From Comamonadaceae bacterium (lineage in GTDB: Bacteria > Pseudomonadota > Gammaproteobacteria > Burkholderiales > Burkholderiaceae_C): a stretch of DNA of 64,000 nt. Within the stretch, counting starts at the first letter, position 1; each line of letters begins with the position of its first letter. Below, piece after piece: positions 36,504 through 45,613 of the stretch. The position numbers and the translations under genes are program-made. The notes under the pieces were generated by a model. The model was not told the DNA's origin and made no database searches. It was given only the letters and a program-made list of their open reading frames with translations. Location: assembly GCA_027488255.1 (NCBI GenBank), contig JAIYBZ010000035.1:1-64000 (forward strand). Direction: 5' to 3'.

Positions 36504-37688
36504 TCACATGCGGCAACCCGCACCCGAGTCGGCCAAGGCTTTGGCGGCGATGCCAATGACCTTGTTTTCTTTTTCCGACACTTCGCGCAAGTAAATGTCT
36601 TGCACCGGGTTGTGTGATTTGCTCATGGTCCACTTGCCGCGCGGGCTGTTGATCACGGCCACTTCCATGGCCTTGATCATGGCGGCCTTTTGGCCCACAT
36701 CGCCCTTCACGGCATTGGCGCCTTGCACCAACAGCAAGCCGGTGTCGTAGCCTTGCACCGCGTACACATCGGGTTGCATCTTGAAGGTCTTGGCGTAGTT
36801 CAGGCGGAACTCTTTGTTGCGCTTGGTCTCGATGCCATCGCCGTAGTGCAGCGTGGTCAGCACGCCATCGGCGGCGGGGCCGGCCGCTTCCAGCACGCCC
36901 TCGGTCAAGAAGCCCGAGCCGTACAAAGGAATCTTGCCCTTCAGGCCTGCAGCGGCGTAGTCTTTCAAGAACTTGGCGGCACCGCCGCCGGCAAAGAAGC
37001 AGGCCACGGCGTCGGGTTTGAGGGCCGCAATTTCGGTCAGCAGGGCTTGGAATTCGACGTTCGGGAAGGGCAGGCCCAGCTCTTTCACAATAGTGCCGCC
37101 GGCCTTGGTGTAGCTTTCCTTGAAGCCCTCGAAGGCCTCGTCACCGGCCGCGTATTTCCAGGTGATCCAGACCGCCTTTTTGTGGCCGCGCTTGACCATC
37201 GCCTCGCCCAGCGCCATGGTCGGCTGGCTGTTGGAAAAGCTGGTGCGGAACACGTTGGGCGCGCACTGGGCGCGGGTGGCGATGTGCACACCGGCGTTGG
37301 GAATCAGGTTGATCACACCGCTCTCGCGGGCCACCCGGTGAATGCCCATTTGCACGCCCGAGTGCACGGTGCCAATCAGCACATCGACTTTGTCGCGCTG
37401 CACCAGTTTGTTGGCGTTTTCAATGGCTTTGGCCGGTTCAGATTCGTCATCCACCTTGAACCACTCGATCTCGCGGCCGCCCAGTTTGCCGCCTTGTTCG
37501 TTGATGGCCATGCGCACCCCGTTTTCAATGGCCACCCCCAGTTGGGCAAAGGTGCCGGTGTAGGGCAGCATGAAGCCGACGCGGATCTTGCCGCTTTGGG
37601 CCAAGGCGCTTTGGGGCAGCAGCAAACCCGAGGTGCTGGCGCCCAGCAGGGCGGCGCCTTGGGTGATGAGAAGGCGTCTGGATGTCAT
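36504..37688 (-). CDS. ABC transporter substrate-binding protein (LivK-like) of the aromatic acid locus
   Basis: A periplasmic binding protein of about 394 residues (Peripla_BP_6). The N-terminus has SRRLLITQGAALLG, a twin-arginine-like signal, with cleavage after ALA before QSGKIRVG. The mature start RVGFMLPYTGTFAQLG and GVRMAINEQGGKLGGREIEW are typical of LivK-type proteins. GGAG precedes the ATG. It lies next to the LysR gene, apart from livHMGF, and probably supplies that transporter. The ligand is not known. Confidence 0.9.
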   Translation of the reverse strand: MTSRRLLITQGAALLGASTSGLLLPQSALAQSGKIRVGFMLPYTGTFAQLGVAIENGVRMAINEQGGKLGGREIEWFKVDDESEPAKAIENANKLVQRDKVDVLIGTVHSGVQMGIHRVARESGVINLIPNAGVHIATRAQCAPNVFRTSFSNSQPTMALGEAMVKRGHKKAVWITWKYAAGDEAFEGFKESYTKAGGTIVKELGLPFPNVEFQALLTEIAALKPDAVACFFAGGGAAKFLKDYAAAGLKGKIPLYGSGFLTEGVLEAAGPAADGVLTTLHYGDGIETKRNKEFRLNYAKTFKMQPDVYAVQGYDTGLLLVQGANAVKGDVGQKAAMIKAMEVAVINSPRGKWTMSKSHNPVQDIYLREVSEKENKVIGIAAKALADSGAGCRM

Positions 37689-37810
37689 GTGAAGTCTCCG
37701 TCGAGTTGTAGTGTCAAACAAGGGGCGCAAAGCAAACCCTCGTTCAATTATGAGACACCCGTGCGCCAGTTTTCCTAGGGGAAATCATGGGGTGTGTCTG
37801 GCACCATCGA

Positions 37811-37837
37811 AAAAAAACCCACCTCACGGGTGGGTTT
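37811..37837 (-). terminator. Rho-independent terminator of the outer-membrane protein gene
   Basis: Arms AAACCCACC and GGTGGGTTT with a 5-nt loop. On the minus strand a run of eight T follows. It ends the leftward transcript from the receptor and outer-membrane genes. On the plus strand it has TTTTT as well. Confidence 0.9.
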
Positions 37838-37884
37838 TTGAGGCGCAGCCGGCGGCCGATCACCGCCTCAGGTGGCGGCAGAAC

Positions 37885-38544
37885 TCAAAAGGCAAATTTG
37901 AAACCGATCGAGAAAACAGTGGCGCGATTTTGACGGTCGCTGCCCAAAGTGGCATCCAGTTGAATGCCGTCGGCAATTTCTTTTTTGGCGCCAATTTGGA
38001 AAGTGGGTTTGCCGCCCTCGTCAGCGAACACTTCAATGTGAGGGGTAAAGCTGCCGATGGTGCGCTCAAATGCCACGCCCCAGCTGTTGTACGAGGCCTC
38101 GTCTTTCGGGTTGTGGCGCGTGATGTTGGTATGCACAGAGCCAAGTGGAGAGTTGCACGTCATGATGCCGACCAAAAATGGGCTGGCACCCACGCCTGCA
38201 ACATGGACGGTGCCCAAGGTGCTGGCAAAGTTACAGCCATTCTCTTGGCTGGGGGTGATGCGCCATTTGGCCTGAATGGCCTTTTCGGCGGTGCCGTTCT
38301 TGCTGGCCTTGGCGTAACTGACGCCCACTTCTACACCTTCAATGGGTGCGAATGCGGGGGCCACATTGCCAATGTTGTTTTTCTCGCCATCGCGAGCAAC
38401 CCAGACTTCGACATGGCCTGCGCCTTTTTCGTTCACGTTGGCATCGTCAACGGCCAAGGGTCGACCGGCATGGGCGTGGGTCCCCCACAAGCTGAGAGTC
38501 AAAGCGAACAAGCTCGCGTATTTAAAGGTGTGTGATGTGGTCAT
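37885..38544 (-). CDS. Putative outer-membrane beta-barrel protein
   Basis: A 219-residue secreted protein with a signal peptide (cleavage after GTHAHA). It alternates short hydrophobic and polar strands and ends in FSIGFKFAF, the aromatic C-terminal signature of outer-membrane barrels. Two cysteines (in GCNF and TCNS) may form a disulfide. I do not recognise a named family. It lies 19 nt after a chemoreceptor gene on the same strand and is followed by a strong terminator, so both are probably co-transcribed. Confidence 0.75.
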   Translation of the reverse strand: MTTSHTFKYASLFALTLSLWGTHAHAGRPLAVDDANVNEKGAGHVEVWVARDGEKNNIGNVAPAFAPIEGVEVGVSYAKASKNGTAEKAIQAKWRITPSQENGCNFASTLGTVHVAGVGASPFLVGIMTCNSPLGSVHTNITRHNPKDEASYNSWGVAFERTIGSFTPHIEVFADEGGKPTFQIGAKKEIADGIQLDATLGSDRQNRATVFSIGFKFAF

Positions 38545-38563
38545 GTGATGAATCTTAGTTGGC

Positions 38564-40510
38564 TCAGTTGACTTCGAACTTGCTGACTTCTTGGCGGGTC
38601 GAGTCGGCGATCTTGGACAACTCCATCACCGTGGCGGTGATCTCTTCTGAAGCCGAGGCATTGCTGCGGGCAATCGCGTCCAAGCTGGTCAAGTTGGAGT
38701 TGATCTGCTCCACGGCCGCGCTTTGTTGTTCCAGCGCTGCCGAGATGCGTTGCAACATGCTGTCGGTTTCGCGCGAGCCTTGTTCGATCTGGTGCATGCC
38801 GTTGTTGACGTGCTTGACGGTTTCAACGGCGCGCTGGGTTTCGGCCACCGCTTGTTGCACCAAGCGGGCAATTTCTTGCGAGCTTTCAGCGCTGTTGGCG
38901 GCCAGCTTGCCCACCTCTTCGGCCACCACCGAGAAGCCTTTGCCGTGCTCGCCAGCGCGGGCCGCTTCGATGGCTGCGTTCAGTGAGAGCAGGTTGGTCT
39001 TGTTGGCGATGTTCTCGATCACTTCGGTGATCTTGTTGATTTGCTCCGAGTTGGCGGCGATCGAGCTGACCACTTCCACCATTTGCTCCATTTGTTTCAT
39101 GCCGTCGCGCATGATGCTCATCGACTCTTGCGACTTTTGGCTTGCCACATTGGTGTTGCGCGAGACATCGCCCACCGCGTCGGTGGTCTGACGCACGGCC
39201 GCGGCCAATTGGGTGATGGCGTGGGTTTGGTTTTGCGCGCCGTCCGAGATTTGGCCAATCGCTTGGCTGGTCTCGTTGGCCGCGGTGGCCACTTGGCGGG
39301 TGTTGTTGTGGATGGCCAGCATGGCGCGCGACAAGGAAGACAGCGAGCTGTTGATGTTGTCTTTCAGTTGCGCCAACTCGCCTTCGCCATGCGCCTCCAC
39401 GCGGTGGGTCAGGTTGCCCTGGGCCACTTGGGTCATCACTTGGCCCACATCGCCCAGCATGTTTTTGAGCGACTGCATGGCTTGGGTGGCTTGGCTCATG
39501 GCGGCTTGGTATTCGCCTTGGGCATGGCTGTCGATGCTCACGGAGAAACGGCCTGCCTGCATGGCAGCCATCAGTTCGGTCAAGTTGCGTGTGGTGCTTT
39601 GGATCGCGTCCACCGAGTTGTTGACCGCATTTTTCATGTTCGCCAAATCGCCATTCAGGTTGGCGTGCACGCGCGAGCTGAAATTGCCGGCGGCCAAGGC
39701 GGTCACCACTTGGTTGACCTCGTTCACGGCAGATTGCTGGGCTTCGATCATGCGGTTCAGAGCCGATGCGGTCTGACCCACCTCATCGGTTTGCTCCACC
39801 GTGATGCGCAAGGACAAATCGCCCTTCGACTGGATGTTGCTGGCGATCTTTTGCATTTCAGCCAAGGGGCGGGTGATGGACTGAATGATCGAGTAGGCCA
39901 ATACAAAGCCGCCAATCAAGCCCGCCAGCACCAAGGCAATGCTCACATTGCGGTTGGTTTCGTAAGTGGCCTCGGCCGCGTCAAACTCGCTGCTGGCCTC
40001 GATCAATTGCGCCTCAATGAACAGCGACAACTGGCTCACCACCCCATCGATTTCGGGGTAGAGCGTTTTTTCTGAAAATTCTTCCAGCGCCTTGACGTCT
40101 TGCTTGGCCAGCAGGCCTTCCAGCTCGGTGAAGGCCACTTCCAGCTTGGCAAAAGCGGTTTCAATGCCGGTGACCAGTTTCTTTTCTTCCCCCACAAAAT
40201 CATCGGTGGGGTGGGCGGCCCATTTTTCTTTGATGGTTTGACGCGCTGTGGTCAGCGATTTTTGTGCGTCTTCCCAAGACATCTTGCCGGCCCGCACTTT
40301 GTGTGTGGAATCCGAAATTTTGAGGGTGTATTGGTCCGCAATGATCTTCAGGTCACGCAGGTGAACCAGGTGGTCGGTGTTGACAAACTGAAAGCTGCCG
40401 ATCGCTTGGTGCATGCCGCGCAGCCCCATCAGGCCAATCACCAGAGAGACCAAACTGATGCACAACACCAACAAATACAGTCGGGTAGAGACCTTGAGAT
40501 TCTTCAACAT
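38564..40510 (-). CDS. Methyl-accepting chemotaxis protein with four-helix-bundle sensor domain
   Basis: A 648-residue transmembrane receptor. TM1 is at about 11-31, a helical periplasmic sensor of about 155 residues (MCP_4HB-like) follows, and TM2 is at 189-209. A HAMP domain and a further HAMP-like repeat region lead to the signalling domain. Its hairpin tip contains [20 protein letters not shown]. The protein ends in SKFEVN with no CheR-binding pentapeptide. It is a close paralogue of the receptors encoded at 45614 and 48121. The outer-membrane protein gene lies 19 nt downstream. Confidence 0.95.
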   Translation of the reverse strand: MLKNLKVSTRLYLLVLCISLVSLVIGLMGLRGMHQAIGSFQFVNTDHLVHLRDLKIIADQYTLKISDSTHKVRAGKMSWEDAQKSLTTARQTIKEKWAAHPTDDFVGEEKKLVTGIETAFAKLEVAFTELEGLLAKQDVKALEEFSEKTLYPEIDGVVSQLSLFIEAQLIEASSEFDAAEATYETNRNVSIALVLAGLIGGFVLAYSIIQSITRPLAEMQKIASNIQSKGDLSLRITVEQTDEVGQTASALNRMIEAQQSAVNEVNQVVTALAAGNFSSRVHANLNGDLANMKNAVNNSVDAIQSTTRNLTELMAAMQAGRFSVSIDSHAQGEYQAAMSQATQAMQSLKNMLGDVGQVMTQVAQGNLTHRVEAHGEGELAQLKDNINSSLSSLSRAMLAIHNNTRQVATAANETSQAIGQISDGAQNQTHAITQLAAAVRQTTDAVGDVSRNTNVASQKSQESMSIMRDGMKQMEQMVEVVSSIAANSEQINKITEVIENIANKTNLLSLNAAIEAARAGEHGKGFSVVAEEVGKLAANSAESSQEIARLVQQAVAETQRAVETVKHVNNGMHQIEQGSRETDSMLQRISAALEQQSAAVEQINSNLTSLDAIARSNASASEEITATVMELSKIADSTRQEVSKFEVN

Positions 40511-40575
40511 GAAACGAACTTTCAGAAAGGGTTTTCAGTCATTCTAAGGACAAAATTTGGCTAATTAAGAATATC

Positions 40576-40587
40576 GATAAATTTATC
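40576..40587. promoter_or_regulatory. Perfect 12-bp palindrome in the receptor/PAS spacer
   Basis: GATAAATTTATC lies in the 208-nt A/T-rich spacer between the divergent receptor gene and the stand-alone PAS gene. Flanks extend the symmetry with one mismatch (ATC and AAT sides). It may be an operator. No regulator is named. Confidence 0.4.
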
Positions 40588-40718
40588 AATTAGTGCCTGC
40601 TTATCCTCTTTTTGGTGCATTTCTGATGAAAAGAGTGGCAATCGGATTTGCTTGATGTAGGTCAACAGGTCCATTTTCGATTTATTGAAAAATTTGGCCA
40701 AACTGACCAAAACGCGCC

Positions 40719-41249
40719 ATGAAGAAAAGCCAAATTTCCCCCTCGGGCCTCGAGCGGGTGCTGAAAGAACAAGATTTCATCGTCTCCAAAACCGACTTAA
40801 AGGGCCGCATCACCTACGGTAACCGGGCCTTTGCCGACTATGCGGGCTACACCGAAGCCGAGTTTTTGGGACAAGCCCACAGCCTGGTCAGGCACCCCGA
40901 CATGCCCCGCGCCGTCTTCAAGCTGTTGTGGGACCGCATCAGCCAGCACCAAGAGGTGTTTGCCTATGTCAAAAACATGGCCAAAGACGGCAGCCACTAC
41001 TGGGTGATCGCCAATGTGACCCCTTCTTACAACGTGGCGGGCGAGCTGGTGGGGTATTTTTCGGTGCGCCGCCGGCCCAATGCCAAGGCCTTGCCGGCGG
41101 TGACGGCACTCTATAAAAAAATGCGGGAGCTGGAAGATGTGCCCGATGCCCGAGAGGGCATGCGCCTCTCCGCAGAGTATTTGGCGGCGCAATTGGCCGA
41201 AAACAACACCGACTACGACCGATTCGTTTTGGCACTCGAAGCCCTGTGA
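40719..41249 (+). CDS. Stand-alone Aer-type PAS domain protein
   Basis: A 176-residue soluble protein made of one PAS domain and a helical tail. It contains the Aer hallmark [15 protein letters not shown], whose R-H-x-D residues help bind FAD in Aer. KNMAKDGSHYWVIANVTPS and the VGYFSVRRRPN end of the PAS core are also present. No transmembrane or signalling domain is attached. The protein at 55631 is a clear paralogue. It is divergent from a chemoreceptor gene (38564-40510) and may work with it as a redox or oxygen input, which is an inference. Confidence 0.9.
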   Translation: MKKSQISPSGLERVLKEQDFIVSKTDLKGRITYGNRAFADYAGYTEAEFLGQAHSLVRHPDMPRAVFKLLWDRISQHQEVFAYVKNMAKDGSHYWVIANVTPSYNVAGELVGYFSVRRRPNAKALPAVTALYKKMRELEDVPDAREGMRLSAEYLAAQLAENNTDYDRFVLALEAL

Positions 41250-41447
41250 GCACCGGCGGCGGGTGGGCCTTGAAGCCCCGCTCGCCAAGACAACTCAACA
41301 AAAAAGGCAAATTACATTTTTAGTGCTTGTAATGCCATAATGGTGTGGAAAGACAGTACTTGAGTGTTCGACTTCGTGCCTGACTCCAGTGGTTTTTAGA
41401 CCCCCGGGGGCTCATGATTTGTGCACTGGGGTCGATCCTTTGTTGAT
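41250..41447. other. Spacer before the cNMP-binding protein gene
   Basis: A 198-nt region, A/T-rich around 41300-41345, probably the promoter of the three-gene run that follows. I looked for a FliA-type promoter and did not find a convincing one. Confidence 0.4.
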
Positions 41448-42623
41448 ATGACAGCCACTCCATCTCCATTACCCTCTGGCAACACCCCCCGTGTGGATGC
41501 CGCCGAACGCTTCATGCACAGCGCCAATCGCTCGCCGGTCGGGTTTGTGCTGTCTGAGGTGGCCAGGCAGCTCGAGCGTGAGTTGAGCATGGCCATGGAT
41601 GTCGCTTACGGCAAAGCCAGCTTGCAAGACTTAGAGGCCATGCAGCAGGGCGTGCCCGTCAAAACCGCGCCGCGCCAAGCGGCCGCCAAACCCGCCTTCC
41701 GTGCGGTGCCTCGGCCCAACGCGCCTGAGGCCGCACCGGCCAGCACCGAAGAGGGTGCCGCCCCACGGCCGCGCCAAAAAGTCAGTGCAGAAGGGGCTGG
41801 CGAGAAAAACGTCTACGAGCCCGGCCAAGTGCTGTTCAACAAAGGCGACAAGGCCGACCATTTGGCGATCATTTTGGAAGGCAAGGTTGAAATTTTTGAC
41901 CCGTCTGATGGCAAAACCATCGCCACCTTGGGCGCAGGTGCCTCATTTGGCGAACAAGCCATTTTGGAGGGCGGGGTGCGTGGCGCTTCGGCCCGCGCCT
42001 TTGACCGGGTGGTGTGTCTGGAGATCAGCACCGCCCCCTTGCGCGCCATTTTGAAGTCTGACCCCGGCATTTTGACTCCGATTGTCGAGAGCATGTTGTT
42101 GCAGCTCAACATGGCCAACAAGTTGGCCAAGATCGAAAAAAGCGAAGACCAGATCATTTCTTACGAAGTGCTCAGCCAGAGCCGCATGTCCACCACGCAG
42201 TTGCAAAACCTTTTGCTCGAGATTTACAACACCGGCGACACCAAGGGCTTGAGCAGCGAAGGCCTGATGTTCTTGAAACTGCAAGCCTCGGACAAACTCA
42301 GAACCACGGTGCAACCCACCGGCGAGCAGCTGGGCCACATCCACGAAGACAACTTTGCCTCGGCTTTCATCGTGGTCGAAGGCCATGTGGACGCCGAGAG
42401 CGAGCGCTACAAATACAGCCTGGGCCCCGGCAGCGTGTTGGGCTTGGCCGAAGGCGTGACCGACTCCCCATTGGGCTGGACATTGACCGCCCTGGACCAC
42501 GTCACTTTGATGAACTTGCCCATTGACAAGGTGCTGCGCGGCTTGGATCATGCCAACCCCGGCATTCGCGGCATCGTGCGTTACACCGCCGACCGCGTCC
42601 TTGAGTTACAGAAGACCATGTGA
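41448..42623 (+). CDS. Cyclic-nucleotide-binding domain protein
   Basis: A 391-residue soluble protein. An N-terminal Pro/Ala-rich region (to about residue 110) precedes a cNMP-binding domain with VYEPGQVLFNKGDKADHLAI and the phosphate-binding cassette SFGEQAILEGGVRGASARA. In this cassette the key Glu and a downstream Arg are kept. A second, degenerate cNMP-like barrel follows (about 275-380), with GSVLGLAEGV in place of a full cassette. No DNA-binding domain is seen. The protein probably responds to cAMP or cGMP. An adenylate cyclase is encoded 13 kb away in the same island. It overlaps the next gene at TGATG. Confidence 0.88.
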   Translation: MTATPSPLPSGNTPRVDAAERFMHSANRSPVGFVLSEVARQLERELSMAMDVAYGKASLQDLEAMQQGVPVKTAPRQAAAKPAFRAVPRPNAPEAAPASTEEGAAPRPRQKVSAEGAGEKNVYEPGQVLFNKGDKADHLAIILEGKVEIFDPSDGKTIATLGAGASFGEQAILEGGVRGASARAFDRVVCLEISTAPLRAILKSDPGILTPIVESMLLQLNMANKLAKIEKSEDQIISYEVLSQSRMSTTQLQNLLLEIYNTGDTKGLSSEGLMFLKLQASDKLRTTVQPTGEQLGHIHEDNFASAFIVVEGHVDAESERYKYSLGPGSVLGLAEGVTDSPLGWTLTALDHVTLMNLPIDKVLRGLDHANPGIRGIVRYTADRVLELQKTM

Positions 42624-43705
42624 TGGACAACAAGCAGCCTCAAATCATCTCGAGCGGCGCGCGCCATTCGGTGCAGGTCGGGCTTGACAACAAAAACGCG
42701 CAAACCAAGCGCAACATCGTTAGCTCGAACGAGACCGAGTTGGAAGACCAGGTGCTGGGCCAAGACGCCACCACCGAACGGGGGCACGCCCAACTCAAGC
42801 AATCGGTGGAGGCCGACCCCAGCGCCCGTGCCGATCAAGTTCAAGCCGATCTGGCGGAAGACGCCAAAGAAGGCCGCAATGCCTTTGTGGGCGAGGGCGC
42901 TTCGGCAGGCAAAGCGGCCCAGGCCGCCGCCTTTGCAGAGCCCGAGAAAGCCCCGGGACAAGCCGGATCGGTGATGCGCGAAGCCCAAGGCGAAGACACC
43001 GGCGGCTTGGCCAAAGAGGGCGCCAAGGCCGATCGGTTTTTGGGCGCTGAAGGCGGCGCGTCATCAGACGAAGAACTCAAAGCCGCACGCGAAGGCGTGT
43101 TGGCCGACCGCGATGGGCGTGGCGCTCGTGCCGAGCACGAAAAAGACCGCATGCTGTCGGGCGAAGAAAACAGCCGTGAAGACCGCGATTTGAAGGCCAA
43201 GAAACAAGCCCTGGAGTCGGACGAGGTCTTGTCGGGCGAAGAAGAGGGCTTGCCCGATCGCGATGCCCGCGCCAAAAAAGAAGGCGTCAAGGCCGATGAA
43301 GAGTTGTCCGCGCAAGTGGCCGCGCCTGAGAAAGACAACCGCCAAAAAATCAACGAGCTCGCCGATGCGGCGCAGCGCATCAAGCTGCAAGCGCAAACCC
43401 TGAGTGGTGGCCCGGCTCGCGCCGACAACCCCTTGGATGTGCAGCGCGCCTTGGCCGAGTTAGAGGGCAAAGACGAGCCCCCAGCCCCCGTGCTTGAGCC
43501 CGAGCCAGAGGACGCAGCACCGGTGGCGGCACCTGCGGTGCCCGAGCCCGTGCCCGAACCGCCGCCGGTGGTCGCCGCCAAACCCATGACATTGGAAGAG
43601 ATTGCCGAGTCCGAATTTCAGGCCCGCATGAAGGCTTTGAAAACCAATATGACGGTGACCGACGGCATCTTGACCCAGTTGCAAAAATCCCCCCCGCGGG
43701 TGTGA
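42623..43705 (+). CDS. Acidic repeat protein of unknown function
   Basis: I do not recognise a family. The 360-residue protein is very rich in Asp, Glu, Lys, Arg and Ala and has no signal peptide or membrane segment. A 25-residue repeat is visible at about 139-163, 177-201 and 202-226, with a weaker copy near 43-67. Its pattern is LSGEE..., then DRD, then a K/R/A-rich part and DE. A Pro/Ala/Glu-rich hinge (286-318) leads to a helical C-terminus (TLEEIAESEFQARMKALKTN). The start overlaps the stop of the cNMP-binding gene, and the GGDEF-EAL gene follows 3 nt downstream. All three are probably translated together. A scaffold or adaptor role is a guess. Confidence 0.85.
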   Translation: MDNKQPQIISSGARHSVQVGLDNKNAQTKRNIVSSNETELEDQVLGQDATTERGHAQLKQSVEADPSARADQVQADLAEDAKEGRNAFVGEGASAGKAAQAAAFAEPEKAPGQAGSVMREAQGEDTGGLAKEGAKADRFLGAEGGASSDEELKAAREGVLADRDGRGARAEHEKDRMLSGEENSREDRDLKAKKQALESDEVLSGEEEGLPDRDARAKKEGVKADEELSAQVAAPEKDNRQKINELADAAQRIKLQAQTLSGGPARADNPLDVQRALAELEGKDEPPAPVLEPEPEDAAPVAAPAVPEPVPEPPPVVAAKPMTLEEIAESEFQARMKALKTNMTVTDGILTQLQKSPPRV

Positions 43706-43708
43706 TGC

Positions 43709-45562
43709 ATGAGCGCGGCTGCAGCCCTCGAAGCGACGGATTGGCGTTCGGTTTTTGACAGCTGCGATGCCGCCTTGCTGGTGGTGGATGCACAAGGCTT
43801 GGTGCAAGAGGCCAACCCAGCGGCATTGGCCCTGTTCAAGTTTCAGCCAGCCGATATGCAAGGGGTGCGCATCGGCCATTTGGTGCCCTATTTTTCAGAC
43901 GAGTTGCCTGCCCGCTGGGCCACTGCCGACACGGCGCGCGAGCGCGGCCAAGAACTGCCCCCGGTGCGGGTGAAAGTGCACACCGCAGTGGCCCAGCGCT
44001 TGCCCGCTTCGGTGCGCTGGCATGCCCTGGCTCCTCGGGCGGGGGCGGCGCGCCTGTATGCGCTTTGGATTTCTCGGGTCACTCCCCAAGCCACTCAGAC
44101 GGACTTTTCTGCGGCCGTGTCTGGGACCATTTCTGGGGCCGGGCCTGCGTCCATGTTTGCGGAAAAGCCTGCGGCCGACCCCGTGGGCGCATCCCCTTTA
44201 GCGACTTCCACCACAGCTTCCGCAGTGGAGGTCGCTGCCGCAGCCCTGCAGCGTCAGTGGTTGCAATGGGTCACACGGCAGGGCTTGCACGACCAATTTT
44301 TGCGCCTGCGCGCATCGCCAGATGCGGCCAACCCGCATGTGGCCTTGGTCTTGCTGAATGTCGATCACTTCAAGCGGGTCAATGATTTGCTGGGCTTTGA
44401 AGCCGGTGATTTGGCCCTGGTGCAAATTGGCGAGCGCTTGTTGCAAGGCGTCAATGCTGTCTCGGCGTGGCCCCAGCAGGTGTTGGCGGCTGCGCGTCTG
44501 AATGGCGACGAATTTGCCCTGATGCTGCATTTGCCCAGCCCGGTTGTGGGCTTGCCCGCTTGGTTGGGGGCGGTGTTGCACGGGGTCTCGCAGCCGCTGG
44601 AAACCCAGTCGCACCGCTTTGTTTTTTCCATGAGTGTGGGCATGGCCCAGGCGCCTTTTGTCGACCACAAAGCCGAGTTCGATGCCTTGTTGTCCGCCGC
44701 CGACCGCGCCATGCGCCGCGTCAAGAAGCGCGGCGGCAATGGCTTTGAGATGGCCAGCCCGCTTTTGGATTGGCCCTCGGTCCAGCTCAAGGGCACGGAA
44801 CACAATGTCATTTTGGGCATGGAGCGGCAGCAGTTTCATCCGTTTTTTCAGCCCAAGGTGAACGCCGAAACCGGGCAAATTGTGGGCTTTGAAGCCCTGA
44901 TGCGCTGGTTGCACCCCGAGCAAGGCTTGATTCCCCTGAATGAGTTTTTGCCCATGCTGGAAAGCTCCAGCCTGATGATCGAGGTGGGGTTGCAAATCTT
45001 CCAGCAAATCGTGGACACCCAGCGCCAATGGCAATCGATGGGCTGCCATTTGCCCATCTCGTTCAACGTCTCCAACGGCGAATTGCTCTCCAAAGCCTTC
45101 CGCGACGGTATGGTTCAAAAGCTCCGCCAAGCCGGCCTGTCGGCGCAGGGCATTGGCTTGGAAATCACAGAAACGGTTTTGGCTGATTTGGGCGAAACAG
45201 GCAACGAAATCGTCGAAGAGCTGCGCCGCGAGGGTTTTCAGCTGAGCATGGACGACTTTGGGGTCGGCTCCTCGTCGCTGTCGCGCTTGAAAAACATTCC
45301 GCTGAATGAAATCAAGGTAGATCGCTCATTTATTGTAGGAATTGTAGATTCCGACAGAAATCTCGATCTACTTCGTGGTATTGTTAATCTTGGACAAAGT
45401 TTGGGGCTAAAAGTAGTGCTCGAGGGGGTAGAAACCCCTAAAGAGTACGAATTAGCATGCACATTGGGTGACTTGATCATTCAGGGTTTTTATTACTCGC
45501 AGGCGGTCGATTCGCAATCGGCCTTGGTCTTGGCGCAGAAACAACCCTTTTCGGTGCATTGA
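43709..45562 (+). CDS. PAS-GGDEF-EAL protein, probable c-di-GMP phosphodiesterase
   Basis: A 617-residue soluble protein. A PAS-like domain (about 10-130) is followed by an Ala-rich linker, a GGDEF domain and an EAL domain. The cyclase motif reads NGDEF (265-269), so the first Gly is replaced. The EAL domain is well kept: E395 in FEALMRW, ISFNVSNG, LEITET, DDFGVGSSSL, IKVDRSF and EGVET. The sequence suggests c-di-GMP hydrolysis with a weak or regulatory GGDEF. The last part of the gene has a sharp change in base composition. It is the third gene of a coupled run after the cNMP and repeat proteins. Confidence 0.92.
   Translation: MSAAAALEATDWRSVFDSCDAALLVVDAQGLVQEANPAALALFKFQPADMQGVRIGHLVPYFSDELPARWATADTARERGQELPPVRVKVHTAVAQRLPASVRWHALAPRAGAARLYALWISRVTPQATQTDFSAAVSGTISGAGPASMFAEKPAADPVGASPLATSTTASAVEVAAAALQRQWLQWVTRQGLHDQFLRLRASPDAANPHVALVLLNVDHFKRVNDLLGFEAGDLALVQIGERLLQGVNAVSAWPQQVLAAARLNGDEFALMLHLPSPVVGLPAWLGAVLHGVSQPLETQSHRFVFSMSVGMAQAPFVDHKAEFDALLSAADRAMRRVKKRGGNGFEMASPLLDWPSVQLKGTEHNVILGMERQQFHPFFQPKVNAETGQIVGFEALMRWLHPEQGLIPLNEFLPMLESSSLMIEVGLQIFQQIVDTQRQWQSMGCHLPISFNVSNGELLSKAFRDGMVQKLRQAGLSAQGIGLEITETVLADLGETGNEIVEELRREGFQLSMDDFGVGSSSLSRLKNIPLNEIKVDRSFIVGIVDSDRNLDLLRGIVNLGQSLGLKVVLEGVETPKEYELACTLGDLIIQGFYYSQAVDSQSALVLAQKQPFSVH
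45301..45480. other. A/T-rich patch inside the EAL domain coding region
   Basis: By hand count this stretch has 74 G/C in 180 bases (about 41%), clearly below the surrounding coding DNA. Codons such as GTA, CTA, AAT and ATT that are rare nearby become common. The reading frame and the EAL motifs are unbroken across it. Confidence 0.75.
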
Positions 45563-45613
45563 AAAACGGTAGACAACCCCCGGCGAATGGCGCCTGTTTG
45601 AAGGAATAAAGAA

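Noticed and set aside
40561-40593. Large inverted repeat CTAATT ... AATTAG around the 12-bp palindrome
   Set aside because: The outer arms are not centred on the inner palindrome, so the wider symmetry looks like chance in A/T-rich DNA.
41250-41447. FliA (sigma-28) promoter for the chemosensory genes
   Set aside because: No match to the TAAA and GCCGATAA elements at the right spacing was found here or at 53844-53987.
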